A DNA stretch of 64,000 bases from Paragorgia papillata (GCA_035771165.1 JAWNZC010000321.1:2455501-2519500); one strand, 5' to 3'; positions 33,801 through 42,582 are shown, numbered from the stretch's first letter. Numbers and translations: made by a program. Notes: generated from the letters alone by a model not told the origin.

Positions 33801-36277
33801 GGCCACTTGAATGTAGCAAGACTAATATAAGAATCAGCAGCATCAAGCAAATCATTTGATATTTATGGGAAAGGATAGAGCCAGGCTTTTAGCCAGAACA
33901 GTGTCCAGCTTTGGATGCCCAAAATTTAAAGGACAAACTAAGGAAATTATTCTCAATGATTGGCCTAAAATATAGAATTTTACAAATAGTAGCTTATCAA
34001 TACAACTATTGCTAAATGAAGAGTCATTTGAATTTAATGCACGATGACACAAACTTGCAAATAAAAAACCACCAATGAATCTAACATTACAAATGAACAA
34101 TGGTGTAGCGTGACCATTTTGAGTGGGGTAATGCAGTATCTTGCTTTTACCAACAAATATCCCCTAATATACCTCACGCATCTCCAAATATCCCAACAAT
34201 ATCCCAATACTTGAATTTACCAGCAAAGAATTTCAATACCATCGAACAGTTTACCAATAGGTCACTGTCGTTCCTACAGGCTTCTTGTTTTACAACCTCG
34301 TACCTAGGCTTTTCACTCCCACCCCTGCAAACTTGTCGAGCAAAAACCCTGGCATGGGCTGGTGACATGCCTCCCATAATCTGGATACAGTATACTAGGG
34401 GAGGGGGGGGGGTCATTTACACGTTCATGTACTTTTGTTTTTATCACGTCTGGATTCCACTATCAAAAAGAGTATTTATACAAATGTTAATTTAAAGCAG
34501 TTTAAAGCCAAAACAAGTCACCTGCTTAGAGGCTCTATTTAATCGAAGAGATACAGTTGCTGTATTGCCTACAGGATATGGGAAATTGCTGATCTACGTA
34601 CCAACTGCTTCCTTCCCCACTCACTGAGAGAAATTTATACCTGCAGAAGCAATCATGTCAAAGCTCGTCAATCATTCCTTCTGCTGTTGCGCTCGTCATT
34701 TCACTGCTGAACTCGCTCATTGATGATCAGCTCAGGAAAATAAATGACTGTAATGAAGTAACAGCTGCCATTCTTAAGGTTATTAATTGAGAAGAGTCAG
34801 TAATTGGTGACCTACAATATTTTTGCAGTGAGTTACATTGCAATTCTTGAGACACAAGCGGCAGCACGAACATGGAATTCCCTCACTGTAGAACTTTTTC
34901 AGTGTATTAAACTGTTTCGACATCAAGCCAGGTTAAATGATACAAAATGACCAGCCCATGCCAGGGTTTTCGCTGGACAAGTTTGTGAGGGCAGGAGCAA
35001 AAACCCTGGGTACAAGGTTGCTCATTTTACTGACAGGTTCATTCTTGTACCCAGACCCTCACACTCCCCCCCCCCCCCCCCCCCCCCCCCCCCTTGCGAA
35101 GGCTCTGGGAAACCCTTGGATCTCTGCGTCGGATTCCTGACACAGTGACATCAGGGCATTCCAAACTCTCGTGCCCAGACTCATGGTATAAACGGCTTGT
35201 CATTTCCCCTCCTCAGGAACAAATCTCATATATAAATCTCGTGTAAATCATATGGTATCCATCATGAATCACGAGGTAAACGAAGCTATGCGTTAGAAAG
35301 AACGGGACAATCTAGTTTAGTGTTAAAGAGAAAACAGAAAGATGCCATAACAGCCATCATTCGACGTTCGCGGAGTCAAAGACATCACAGCTGTATTACC
35401 AAGCGGATTTGGCAGATTCAATATTTATCAACTTCTTCCCCTGGTGTTTGACTAGTCTACAATCTAAAACGAGGAACATCAGCCCACTCTGGGAGTGTTA
35501 TTTTGGTCAACTCAGTTTTAAACGTACTCATCGAAGACTAACTGGTGAAATGAAAGAATATGGGATTGAAGGCCGTTGTCGAATTTAAATGTGGGGTATA
35601 TTGCTGTTATTAGATTTGTCAACTTATATCAAACATACGTTTATGGCAAACAGAGTGTACATTGTGAAATTCTTATTTTGTTGAATTTGTTTGAATTCTT
35701 TTCATTGTTTCGTAAAGCCAATCAGAACGCTCATATTTCCAGAGATTCCCAGAGCCACTTCACGCATCAGCGTGTGGGTCTGGGTATGAGATTGTGACAG
35801 GTTATTAGGGATTATGACAGGTTATTAGGGGGTGACTCCTCCACACGCTGCACCCCTGAACGCGAAATGGGCTAGTACTTTAATATATTATAAAACAAAG
35901 AAAACCGACACAACTAGTAAATAAGCACATTTAAATGTTTGTGGCTTACCTACAAACCGTACATTGTCTATGTGGAGCGAGTGCTGTAAGCATTAATATG
36001 ATCGAGTAATTCCTTGGTGATCCTTTCACATATTGTCTATATTTATCACCGTTCATTCGAATTACTGGACGCCTCGTTGTCCAGTCCATCAACTGTTTGA
36101 CTTTTGCTTCAAGTTGTACCTAGCCAAAACAAATACTATGAAAAATCTTTATACAAGAAAATGGAAAATAGTATTAAGTTTATAATTTACCTCTTTGGTG
36201 ACTTTCTTCTTTGCTTGAACAAAAGAAACATTTAAAAAGATTAGAGCAACGACAAAATACAACAGACGCGGCGCCAT
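13072..36277 (-). CDS. MAGT1: OST3/OST6-family oligosaccharyltransferase subunit, MAGT1/TUSC3 type (complete, 11 exons)
   Basis: Thioredoxin-like oxidoreductase subunit of the STT3B-type oligosaccharyltransferase in the ER membrane; vertebrate homologues are also linked to Mg2+ transport (family knowledge). Exons: 36191-36277, 35950-36119, 33365-33482, 30424-30506, 27420-27477, 26184-26324, 24972-25061, 23267-23330, 22190-22264, 14144-14234, 13072-13087. All phases join, all introns are GT-AG, and the product is 330 residues (vertebrate MAGT1 is about 335). Visible: signal peptide about 1-22, luminal thioredoxin fold with CTVC at 82-85, [15 protein letters not shown], then four transmembrane helices at about 183-200, 212-230, 264-282 and 296-316, and the family C-terminus [16 protein letters not shown]1 and TUSC3 are vertebrate duplicates, so the symbol stands for the pro-orthologue. 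A MITE sits just 5' of the ATG. Confidence 0.96.
13741..14042. repeat. pentanucleotide microsatellite (TTGTG)n then (TATTG)n then (TTGTG)n
   Basis: About 18 perfect TATTG units (13907-13994) between degenerate GTGTT-type arrays. In OST3/6 intron 10. Confidence 0.97.
14144..14234 (-). CDS. MAGT1/TUSC3 exon 10 (TM4)
   Basis: Encodes [20 protein letters not shown] then RSKYHGYPY, the fourth helix and the family-diagnostic tail. Acceptor TTTTTAG, donor GTAAGT, leaving in phase 2. It is separated from exon 9 by an 8-kb transposon-filled intron. Confidence 0.94.
14489..14654. mobile_element. MITE, TIR TAGACC(T)TATTCATAAA
   Basis: TAGACCTTATTCATAAATGG at the left and its inverse ending ATGGTCTA, plus inner TGTGCATATAAATTAGCCCC inverted. 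166 bp. A half copy (TAGATCTTATTCATAAATGA) begins at 13552. In OST3/6 intron 9. Confidence 0.72.
15778..15838. repeat. (TA)n microsatellite
   Basis: About 30 TA units, just past the 3' end of the hAT transposase gene inside the element. Confidence 0.97.
15907..19232 (-). pseudogene. hAT transposase (BED finger, TTF finger, DDE, dimerisation domain), two frameshifts
   Basis: Exon 1 (19038-19232) encodes a BED-type zinc finger: [10 protein letters not shown] then HQRSKH. Donor GTTAGT; exon 2 starts at 18863. Then come an acidic linker, a TTF-type finger ([11 protein letters not shown]...YCFVCSVFG, about 18000-18080), the first catalytic Asp in [20 protein letters not shown] (about 17400), the second near 17225, and the hAT dimerisation end [20 protein letters not shown] (about 16080) with the catalytic Glu. 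The frame breaks near 17555 (after DNRFCA) and near 17220 (before MSGKFNG), each looking like one extra base. Apart from these it is open. It resembles the ZMYM1-like hAT group. These may be true decay or base-call errors. Confidence 0.88.
22190..22264 (-). CDS. MAGT1/TUSC3 exon 9
   Basis: Encodes [19 protein letters not shown] and SNRKK, the third membrane helix and cytosolic loop (family: TxGxVLLNEAAT...GKRK). Acceptor GCAAAG, donor GTAAGG. The exon lies just beyond the right end of the TTAA palindromic element. Confidence 0.9.
22314..22612. repeat. inverted-repeat element with TTTCCGACCTAGGCAGGCTT ends
   Basis: CCTTTCCGACCTAGGCAGG...AAAGTGCATGGG at left and CCCACTTTCCCACGAAGCC...GTCGGAAAGG at right are inverted. 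About 300 bp. It lies 50 bases upstream (on the gene strand) of exon 9. Confidence 0.65.
23090..23235. repeat. solo arm of the 11854-12440 element
   Basis: AGAGTTGTAAACGCCAAT, GAGTTTATTTCAAA and CACTGCATAAACACTTTGA match the right arm of the 12-kb copy in order. In OST3/6 intron 8, next to exon 8. Confidence 0.65.
23267..23330 (-). CDS. MAGT1/TUSC3 exon 8
   Basis: Encodes [20 protein letters not shown], the conserved YIHGSSQxQFxAE motif. It is 64 bases long, enters in phase 0 and leaves in phase 1 through donor GTATCT. Found by looking for the motif missing between exons 7 and 9. Confidence 0.93.
23750..24020. repeat. nested inverted repeat with two arm pairs
   Basis: Outer pair TTACTGTTGTGGCAATAGAA / TTCTATTGCCACGACAGTAA. 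Inner pair AACTTCCTGTTTTGAATTTG / AATTCAAAACAGGAAGTT. In OST3/6 intron 7. Confidence 0.75.
24117..24207. repeat. hairpin, GAGCCAAACGTTGAACTTTT arms
   Basis: Left GAGCCAAACGTTGAACTTTT pairs with right AAAAGTTCGACGTTTGGCC. About 90 bp. Confidence 0.7.
24480..24830 (-). mobile_element. 5S-rRNA-derived SINE
   Basis: Bases 24728-24780, read on the minus strand, match the 3' half of 5S rRNA: AAGCCTGGTTAGACGGGG, then GTACTTGGATGGGTGACCGC and TTGGGAAT. These include the box A region and box C of the 5S internal promoter. Flanking sequence is not 5S, so this is a SINE3-like element and not a 5S gene. The outer limits are approximate. It lies in intron 7 of the OST3/6 gene, in sense orientation. Confidence 0.65.
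24972..25061 (-). CDS. MAGT1/TUSC3 exon 7
   Basis: Encodes 30 residues with [20 protein letters not shown], a near-invariant OST3/6 motif between the second and third membrane helices. Donor GTGAGT, phase 0 at both ends. Confidence 0.95.
26184..26324 (-). CDS. MAGT1/TUSC3 exon 6 (TM1)
   Basis: Encodes [19 protein letters not shown] followed by the rest of the first transmembrane helix and the [17 protein letters not shown] loop. RPPNY is a family signature. Acceptor TTATTAG, donor GTGAGT. Confidence 0.95.
26398..26606. repeat. (CGAA)n tetranucleotide microsatellite
   Basis: About 52 CGAA units with one AAGAA interruption near 26560. Because four-base units cycle through frames, all frames are open but low complexity. 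In OST3/6 intron 5. Confidence 0.98.
26669..26801. repeat. (GAAT)n followed by (AAAC)n
   Basis: About 19 GAAT units to 26745, then about 12 AAAC units to 26801, 60 bases from the (CGAA)n array. Confidence 0.97.
27265..27400. repeat. minisatellite, unit about TATTTCYACGGAACGCGTGYG
   Basis: Four to five copies of a 21-24-base unit centred on TTTCCACGGAACGCGTG, ending 20 bases from exon 5 of the OST3/6 gene. Variants TTTCTACATAGAAGCG and TTTCCACGGAGAAGC flank it. Confidence 0.8.
27420..27477 (-). CDS. MAGT1/TUSC3 exon 5
   Basis: Encodes [20 protein letters not shown], matching the family's GFxAExxARWIADRTD stretch just before the first membrane segment of the tail domain. Donor GTAAGT. Phase 2 in, phase 0 out. 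Confidence 0.92.
27985..28066. mobile_element. small MITE, 9-bp TSD ACTAAATAT
   Basis: Ends TAGCCTCCTTGAGCAG and its inverse, flanked by perfect ACTAAATAT at 27976-27984 and 28067-28075. 82 bp, almost entirely palindromic. Lies in OST3/6 intron 4. Confidence 0.9.
28532..29136. mobile_element. non-autonomous hAT, TSD GTTACACT/ATTACACT
   Basis: Inverted ends CAGGACCGGATTAAGG and TTAATCCGGCCCTG, with flanks GTTACACT (28524-28531) and ATTACACT (29137-29144) differing at one base. 605 bp, no transposase. In OST3/6 intron 4. Confidence 0.82.
29197..29328. repeat. palindromic element with GTCATTACGGGAAAATATCA arms
   Basis: CCTATTAA...GGTCATTACGGGAAAATATCA pairs with TGATATTTTCACGTAATGACC...TTAATAGG. 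About 45-base arms. Confidence 0.72.
30424..30506 (-). CDS. MAGT1/TUSC3 exon 4
   Basis: Encodes [17 protein letters not shown] and KKGDTYDIQ (about residues 126-152), equivalent to the family's LNxNSAPxFxHFPxKGKPKxxDTYDxQ block. The exon is too short to show as an open frame; it was found by looking for this block in the gap. Both joins are in phase (enters phase 0, leaves phase 2). Confidence 0.92.
30708..30900. repeat. palindromic element, arms about 85 bases
   Basis: AAAGAAATAGAAAATGG...TGCAAACACTCGAGTGAGTT pairs with AACTCACTCTCGTGTTTGCA...CCATTTTCTATTTCTT. The loop is GCCTACGGC. A related half (CCGTGTTTATATCAGGCTAT) precedes it at 30640. Confidence 0.8.
30926..31228. mobile_element. foldback element copy A, hairpin 31054-31228 with TGACGTCA cores
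   Basis: AACAAATAGATTCCAT... pairs with ...ATGGAATCTGTTTGTT over about 75 bases. The arms contain TTATAGATGCACAGATGACG and GTGACGTCATCTGTGC. A 130-base left extension (GCCCATGATCTATTAGAGGA onward) is shared with copy B. In OST3/6 intron 3. Confidence 0.8.
31430..31610. repeat. empty-site copy of the repeat that hosts the 51394 hAT
   Basis: AACCTT...AATTC...AGCAAAATCAACATCTGGGA and then ACGCATTTTTACG and GATATTACAAAGCCATATAA follow the same order as 51365-51393 joined to 55304-55440. It has one AAAATCAA and no hAT. Confidence 0.72.
31611..33364. other. OST3/6 intron 3, unassigned part
   Basis: No exon or intact element recognised. AT-rich. The words ATTTGATTAAGGTCTTCGTT at 32545 and GATTTAAGGTCTTCGTTAAG at 22834 suggest an unclassified dispersed repeat. 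Confidence 0.4.
33365..33482 (-). CDS. MAGT1/TUSC3 exon 3
   Basis: Encodes residues 86-125 containing YQILANSW and [15 protein letters not shown], which are almost invariant in OST3/6 proteins of animals. Acceptor TATAG, donor GTATGT. Confidence 0.95.
33483..34316. other. OST3/6 intron 2, 3' part (gene sense)
   Basis: CAGTGGCATAGCCAAGGAG at 33553 looks like one hAT end, but no partner or duplication was found. Otherwise unremarkable. Confidence 0.35.
34317..34999. repeat. inverted pair of a CCCTGGCATGGGCTGGTGAC repeat
   Basis: CAAACTTGTCGAGCAAAAAC then CCTGGCATGGGCTGG at 34328 recurs inverted at 34949-34999. The 680-bp unit resembles an element with about 45-base inverted ends. In OST3/6 intron 2. 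Confidence 0.55.
35000..35949. other. OST3/6 intron 2, 5' part (gene sense)
   Basis: Poly(C) at 35067 and a tandem GACAGGTTATTAGGG pair at 35796-35832. No coding. Confidence 0.4.
35067..35093. repeat. poly(C) tract
   Basis: About 27 uninterrupted C. A likely site of length error. Confidence 0.95.
35950..36119 (-). CDS. MAGT1/TUSC3 exon 2 (thioredoxin fold with CxxC)
   Basis: Encodes residues 30-85: [20 protein letters not shown] to [17 protein letters not shown] and the CxxC are hallmarks of the family. Acceptor TTGGCTAG, donor GTAAGC. Confidence 0.95.
36191..36277 (-). CDS. MAGT1/TUSC3 exon 1 (signal peptide)
   Basis: Encodes 29 residues, [16 protein letters not shown] onward: a classic hydrophobic signal peptide ending near VQA, then a basic KKKVTKE. 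The donor is GTAAAT, phase 0. The start is chosen because it is the only ATG giving a signal peptide in frame with exon 2. Intron 1 is only 71 bp. Confidence 0.92.
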
Positions 36278-36295
36278 CTTGAGACCAAGAAGACC

Positions 36296-36518
36296 CAATC
36301 TCGTTCCCAGAGCCCACGTTCCCCACCCGGGAAACGAGAGACTCTGCAGCTAGGATAATCCGTTTCACATCGATGTTTCATTGGCTGATGAACACAGTGA
36401 ACTCTATACAACTCTTCTTCCGGACAACAAGAATCCTGTGATGGTGTGAACGGATTATCCCAGAGTCTCTCGTTTCCCGTTTCCCGGGTGGGGAACGTGG
36501 GCTCTGGGAACGAGATTG
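36296..36518. mobile_element. MITE, TIR CAATCTCGTTCCCAGAGCC, 9-bp TSD AAGAAGACC
   Basis: Long inverted ends (CAATCTCG...CGAGATTG) flanked by perfect AAGAAGACC at 36287-36295 and 36519-36527. Inserted 19 bases upstream of the OST3/6 ATG, probably in its 5' UTR. A second copy in opposite orientation is at 47428-47657. No coding capacity. Confidence 0.93.
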
Positions 36519-36623
36519 AAGAAGACCAAGCAAAAGCAAGTCAGTTCCAGTCTTCACGGCTGAGCTCTCGCGCAAAATTGCGTCGGCTTTCAAATTACTT
36601 CGGACAAACGTCTTGGACATTAG

Positions 36624-36628
36624 CCAAT
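36624..36628. promoter_or_regulatory. CCAAT box candidate upstream of the OST3/6 gene
   Basis: CCAAT in the context TTAGCCAATCAG, on the far side of the MITE, about 350 bases from the ATG (about 115 if the MITE and its duplicated target are removed). NF-Y boxes work in either orientation. Only a sequence match. Confidence 0.25.
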
Positions 36629-36955
36629 CAGATTTGTAAAAAGAGCGATCACGTTGTTAGGGAGGCGGTAAAATGAGTAAAAGAATAACAATATAAACCT
36701 TTTAAGACCAGTTGCAATATCAAAGCCTTATTCCTGCTAAGAATAAAACTCGTGAACCTGAGCATAGTTCATGGTCAAAGAACTACACTACTTTTGGCCA
36801 GCAGAGCACGTTAACAAAAAAAGAAACGTCAGAGAAAACTGCATAAAACTGCGAGGCCACGTCCATGCAGAAAACCGTGCCATACCCACTCCAAATTGCG
36901 CATTCAGGTCGATCTACAATGATTCGATCACCTGATTTAGACCTTAATCGTCCCA

Positions 36956-39330
36956 TCAATTACCGGTCGGACGTTCCGGCCTCCTGTACTCGAGTACTCT
37001 TCTTCTCAGTTGAGCCCTGTCCAATGCCATATTCGCATTAATCCCCAAATCTCTCAGGTCTTTCTCCACTCTGTCTCGCCATCTTTTCTTCTGTCTTCTT
37101 CTTGATCTTTTTCCTTCCACGGGAAGCCTCCACGCCACATTCGGTCAACTGGTGGTCATTTTCCCTTCTCATTTACTACGTACGTGGCCACTGGCCACAT
37201 CAGCACAAGCGCGCCTCTCGTACCTACTCCGCTACCAATGCACCCCCTGCTCTCTTCCTTCAGAGACACTTCCAACAGCCATCGTAACCGATTTGCATCT
37301 CTGTCCTACTGAGCAAATCCTTCTTTCACGCATCAATACCGGCCTGATCACAGACTTGTACACTTCTATTCTCAATCTCAACAGTATTCTTTTATCCAGC
37401 ACCACGCCACTCACTTCTCTCCATTTAGACCATGCCGCCTTAACCCTAAACTTCACTACCGATCCTAAATCACTGCCCCAGCGGTACTCCCAGTCTGTTC
37501 TTTATTACAACTCCATTAACCATGCATTGCTCCTTGCTGCACACTGTGACTGGCAAACCAGAAGCCTTCTCTGTAGCCCTTCTTCTGAGTGTGCGACTAT
37601 CGTCAAGTCATCGGCGTATGGCAATTCCTGTACGTCCTTGTAACCCAGCCTCTCTGTCTGATGTAATCCGTTTTTATCTCCAGCACCAATGATGTAGCCC
37701 TGTACATTCACAAACTTTTCTGTTACTCCTCTTTTCCGTAGACACGAAAATACTCTCTACCGTAGATAAGAATATACTAACTCCCTAGGTACTCTATCAT
37801 TTATCATACCTTCTCCAAATCCACAAATTAAAGGCGCAATAAAGTATCCTGTTACCGGGCTGCTGGGGGGCTGCAGCCCCCCTGAAATTCTGAAGTGGGG
37901 GGCTCAAAGAAACATCCAATCTTTCTTTTTTCGGACTCCAAGGCGTGCGTTTTGGAGGCCTCGCATTTTTTTGGTTTGTTAATGGCGATCGAGAGCCGAT
38001 GTGTAATTAATTGGTATTTTATATTCTTCAGAAATCTCTTAACATACGACTCTCTCACACCTTCAGACAGTGTTCCAACATTCCACCATTCTTTCTCCTT
38101 GAAGATGGGGATAACAGACTCCTTCTCCTATCCAATCCTCAGTATTTTCCCGTGTTCAAATAGACACGCTAATCTTGTAAGCTCCTAATACCCGTCATTC
38201 CCCAGCGTTTTCAGCAACTTCCGATGGTTCTGCTGTCTTTCTTCTTTCATACAATTTAATGCTCGAATTACTTCCTCCTTTCTGACTTCTGTAACAGGCC
38301 CGGCCTTTCTCACACTCCCAGATGTCTTCCCTTGGGTTCTCAATATTTATAGTAGTTCTTGAAAATAGTATTCTCTCCATCGTGCCTGTAAAGCAGTTTA
38401 CCATCCCCGTCCCTCACCTGATCTTCGTCTTCAATATTTTATATATGCATTTTTTCTCATCCGGTCCATCTAAGTTCTCACACCATTGTTGTGCATCCTC
38501 CCACCTATATCTTTACTAACAGCCTTCTCTGCTTCCTTTTTTGCCCTCCTGTACTCCAGTTCCGCCTGCCGATAGTCCTTCATTTTCCATTCTCTAAATG
38601 CCCTTTCTGTCCCCTCTGATGGCCTCTTGGACTTCTCTGCACCGCCACCAGCTATCCTTCTCTTCATTTGTTCTTCCAACCTCTTAGTGCTAAGTTCTCT
38701 CAACCAACCATGGCCAGTCTTCATATTGTTCCAAATAAATTTAAATTCCTGCTTTTTCTCACCTGCTTTTTCTCAGCAAATTCCATAGCTTTAGCGGCTA
38801 GTTTTCTCCTCGGAACAGGCTTTCGCACATATCATGTAATTGCCATTTAGCTGTCACTATCGTAGGCCTGTCTTAACTCGCCATGACTTGCCTTACCAAT
38901 CAGTAATCAAACTGGCTACGGAACGTACCCTCCACTTTCATATGTGATTATCTGGTTGACCCTTTTCCTAAATCCAGTATGGCAGATAAACAGGTCCAAA
39001 ACCTGAGCCGATTTCAAAACCCTTTCTCCCATTTCGTTTTTACTGCTAAAACCATGATCAGCCGCCATGTTCCCTTTCATATTCGTCCGCGTCTGCCCCT
39101 ATACGTGTTCATTCAGATCCGCACAATGACCAGTTTCTCATCTCCTGGCAAACTTCTTACCAGTCCTTCCAGTTCCTCACTAAAATCATCCTTCTCTTCA
39201 TCTGTGCGACGAACCTGCAGAGCATAAACTGAGATCATATTGGTTTCCCCTCTGCGATCCGCCATCTTTACCATTAAAATTAAGTTATGGCAAACGTCTT
39301 GGCCCTTGCTGTCGCCAACCACAGTTTTAA
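36956..39330 (-). pseudogene. LINE copy, same family as 7692-8850, decayed
   Basis: Read on the minus strand: endonuclease part MISVYALQVRRTDEEKDDF (about 39230); a linker rich in Arg, Lys and Glu (38470-38724); RT box ELPYADDLTIVAHSEEGLQ (about 37620); RVKAAWSKWREVSGVVLDK (about 37440); C-terminal tail GKRSRRRQKKRWRDRVEKDL ending at 36956. Many stops. A G/C-rich hairpin (about 37855-37905) interrupts it. It starts about 430 bases upstream of the OST3/6 promoter side, tail-first, between the two host genes. Confidence 0.8.
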
Positions 39331-39764
39331 GCGGAGGACCTACAATCGATTGGGAGCAAAATTGTCGATAAACTTAGTGGTTTTTTCAATAAAGGAGAAG
39401 GGGTTGATTCGCGAGGTTCGTCGTCATCTAAAAATTATAGCGTTTGAGTTGCTTTAGAAGAAGTGCATCAACACATTTTGCTCCCGATTGCAGCTTTAGG
39501 GGAAAAAAACACACGCAGGGTCTGCCTGAGATAGCCGTGGAGCGTTCCTGTCCTCCGGCCTTTTACAGATATTATTCCCTTTCGCCCTGCTGTGTGTGTC
39601 CCAGTCACCCTCCAGTATGCACACCTTGCAAGTCCAGTGGGGGATGTCGGTTTATAATGTAGTTGCTGAGCACCCGACCACGCAGTAGGTAGTACTAGAT
39701 AACATGTTACCAGTAGCAGGTCGCTACGACCATGACATTTAAGTGATAGTTAAAATATGATGAT

Positions 39765-40166
39765 GACCCCGTTTACACGATGCCGGTACAATTTGAAAAC
39801 GGAACAAAATCATGCCGGTGTGTAAATACAGGCCAAAAAGTCTTGCGTTTACACGGTGCCGGTATAATGTAATGACGGATTAACATGTGACTATTCTCTT
39901 CCAATGAGAATTGAGAAGACTTTGTGAATACTGCTGACCCGAATACTGTGGTCGTATATATCGTGATTACCGTCATCAAACTGTTACGGGCGTTTACATG
40001 ATACTGGTTAGTGTTCCGTTATCACTGATTTCATGCCGTCAAGAAACCCGTCTTCATTGTGTGCCGTTTTCATGTCATTTTTGTGCCGGTATCGTGTAAA
40101 CGCAAGGCCTAAACGGCATGATTTTGTTCCGTTTTCAAATTGTACCGGCATCGTGTAAATGGGGTC
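39765..40166. mobile_element. palindromic MITE, TIR GACCCCGTTTACACGATGCC
   Basis: About 55 bases at each end are inverted copies (GACCCCGTTTACACGATGCC ... through GGAACAAAATCATGCCG); the inner words GTTTACACG and GTGCCGGTAT also repeat inverted. 402 bp. The left flank AAGTGATAGTTAAAATATGA is the end of another repeat family also seen at 12432. Confidence 0.8.
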
Positions 40167-40597
40167 TTAATTACCAATCAACCTCAGTGCCATGCTATTA
40201 CTTATAAAAATAAGATTAGTTTAGTTTTAGTATTCAATGCAAAAATAGCACGGCTATCTTCACAATTTTTGGAATACATTATCTTCAAACTCACTTTCAC
40301 CGCCATTTTGTGACAATCGCACTTCGATCTCCGCTAGTAGTATATACAAAATATTGGTTAGTCACGTGATACGCGACAGAAAGCATTTAATACCGGAGTT
40401 TCTCTCATGACCAAATTGCTCTCTCCTCCACAGAGACTTTGCGGGGATACTGAGGTTTAACACTCGAACATGAAGTAGCTACCGTACTCATAGAGATCAT
40501 AAATAAAACTAGATGGGGCATTAGAGGGAGACTCCAGTCAAACGCGGGTAACCAATTGAAGGCTGCCCTCTTGGATCAGTTGGATGTAAAACTACTC

Positions 40598-40655
40598 GGT
40601 CCCAGACTTTTCCTACTATCCGAGAGCTCTCAGATAGTGAGAAAGGTCTGGGACC
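40598..40655. repeat. near-perfect 58-base hairpin
   Basis: GGTCCCAGACTTTTCCTACT pairs with the right arm AGTGAGAAAGGTCTGGGACC around a GAGAGCTCTC core. Four bases separate it from the next inverted-repeat element. Confidence 0.8.
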
Positions 40656-40659
40656 AAGT

Positions 40660-40906
40660 ACAATCAGTGACAAAATACCTTGGGACACTTCGTGTTTGTA
40701 GGTTAACTTAATACATTTTACAATTTTTTCTCGTGATAGAGTTTATCCCTCCCTCCCCCTGCCTTTACAATGTTGACTAGGAAATAAGGAACGTGAAAAT
40801 GAGCGCTTAAATAGTCACCAACATTGAACAAGGGGGCCGGGGGAACATAAAACAGAAAATGTTGCTTTTTAAGTTGAAGTGTCCCAACACTTTTGTCACT
40901 GATTGT
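40660..40906. mobile_element. MITE, TIR ACAATCAGTGACAAAA
   Basis: Ends ACAATCAGTGACAAAATACC and the inverse (…TTTTGTCACTGATTGT), each followed by GGGACACTTC, give a TIR of about 33 bases. 247 bp. The plan resembles the ACAATCCTGGACAAAA hairpins at 49188 and 49696. Confidence 0.75.
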
Positions 40907-42309
40907 CTGCGGAAGCCGTTTTAGTTTATAGAATAAAAGCGGTTATCTAGTAGACTTTTATTTTAAAAATAGTAAAATTTGACGGATATGTTTACAAATA
41001 ATTGTTTAGAGAATTATTAAGAGAACTTTCAAGCCATTAAATGATCGGTTTTGGTTCTTTAAAAGTCAATATATCCGTCAAGGCATCTTTTCTTGTATTT
41101 TTGCAAACGTGCGTCATTACCAATGCAATGAAAAAGCTCCATTCATCCCAAACAAAGTTTACATATACTAACAACGAAACAATTGCGCGTTTCTTTTAGT
41201 ATGTGTAGAGTAAAACTTGTGGAATCATTTACTTCAATTAACGGCGTCGCGTCAAGCAGGAATTTAAGCATGTTTATGTTAATCAGCTGCGAACACTTTC
41301 GTTGCATTCTGCGATAAAGCTATTATAGGTAGCAAGTATTTTATTCTTCTAACAAGTACTGTATAATATGCGCAATGCTTAATTTAATCACAATTAGGAA
41401 CCAATATTGAAGAAATGTTTATAGACGTTCATTGCAGACAAGTAATTGACAAAATTTATTAAAAATTATTTCGGGTTTTATTACCAATCGTAATAAGTAC
41501 GGTACTACCAATATACACTGCGATAAAACGCGAAAGATTTGCGGCAACTTACATGAAATTTAGCCTTAAACAACAGTTATGATGACAAATGTCACGGTGT
41601 TCACAACGGTTCCCACTTAATACTGTTGAATTTATTTCGTCAATTCAAGCTTCTTTTACAAAAAATTGACAGTGCAGCTGATTGCAATTGCTACTTGCAT
41701 TGTAAACTTCTCGATTGAATCTCTTAACTAGAATTAGACTAACAAAATGAAGGTATTTACAGGTAAAGCGCACACGGTTCCCACTTCCGCAGTATAAAAG
41801 CCGATATAATGATCAAGTTACTTGTAGATGTTTAGCGGGAATCGTTGTGAAAAACGTATTTTAAAAGCGTCAATTGTAAAAATTCATCATTCCCATATTG
41901 AAAACGATCATACAACAAAGCTGGTGTATTGAAAAGGTCATTTTAGTCAACAATCGTCGTTCTATAACGTGTTTTTTAGTGGAAATCGTAGTGGGAACCG
42001 TTGGGAAATCAGTCACACCGCAGGTGGCCATTTTGACTCTAAAATCTCATGTTGCCTTGCCGATGTTACTCATAAGCAGCGTTGTAAGCCTACTGTAAGA
42101 TCACTTTCCATTTTTCGCTTTAAAAGACGGAGTTTAGTTAGTTATAACAGCATTGTCCGACCAATATAACATAGCATGCTTTTTAGACTGTAGTTTTAAA
42201 CCCGGGTTTGCATTCCTGCAATAAAAGGAAACTTCGCGATTTCCTTCTAATCCTATTTAAGTATCCAAGGCAGTTGATTTACCAATTATTTCACTGACCG
42301 CCTTTTGCA
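40907..42309. other. intergenic between the two host genes
   Basis: AT-rich. ACGGTTCCCACTT occurs at 41607 and 41774 and inverted at 41988. Short TTTGACGGATAT/ATATCCGTCAA pair at 40978-41080. No gene recognised. Confidence 0.45.
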
Positions 42310-42582
42310 CAGGGCCGCCGAGGGGAGGGAGTTGGGGGGCTAGGGGAGGCCCAACTTGAGAATGGCCCCCTAAATTTTTGAGATTTGAGTTTTTGACGTA
42401 AGAAAACATGAGGCCCAGAAAGTGTAAAGATCAGTAACACTAACTTCATTTTTAGCCAACCCAGGGCACCAATTGAGAACACTGTGAGAACACTGGCCGT
42501 AGACACGACCTTATGTGTGACGTCATCAGGGCCCCAAATCGATAACTTGCCCCAGGCCCCACAATTTCTCTCGGCGGCCCTG
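42310..42582. mobile_element. non-autonomous hAT-like MITE, TIR CAGGGCCGCCGAG
   Basis: CAGGGCCGCCGAG and CTCGGCGGCCCTG ends, 273 bp, with TTTGCA on both sides as an imperfect duplication. Intergenic, just downstream of the sarcoglycan 3' end. Confidence 0.72.

Noticed and set aside
41600..42010. Possible element bounded by ACGGTTCCCACTT
   Set aside because: Only a 13-base word is shared, with no extended TIR or target duplication.
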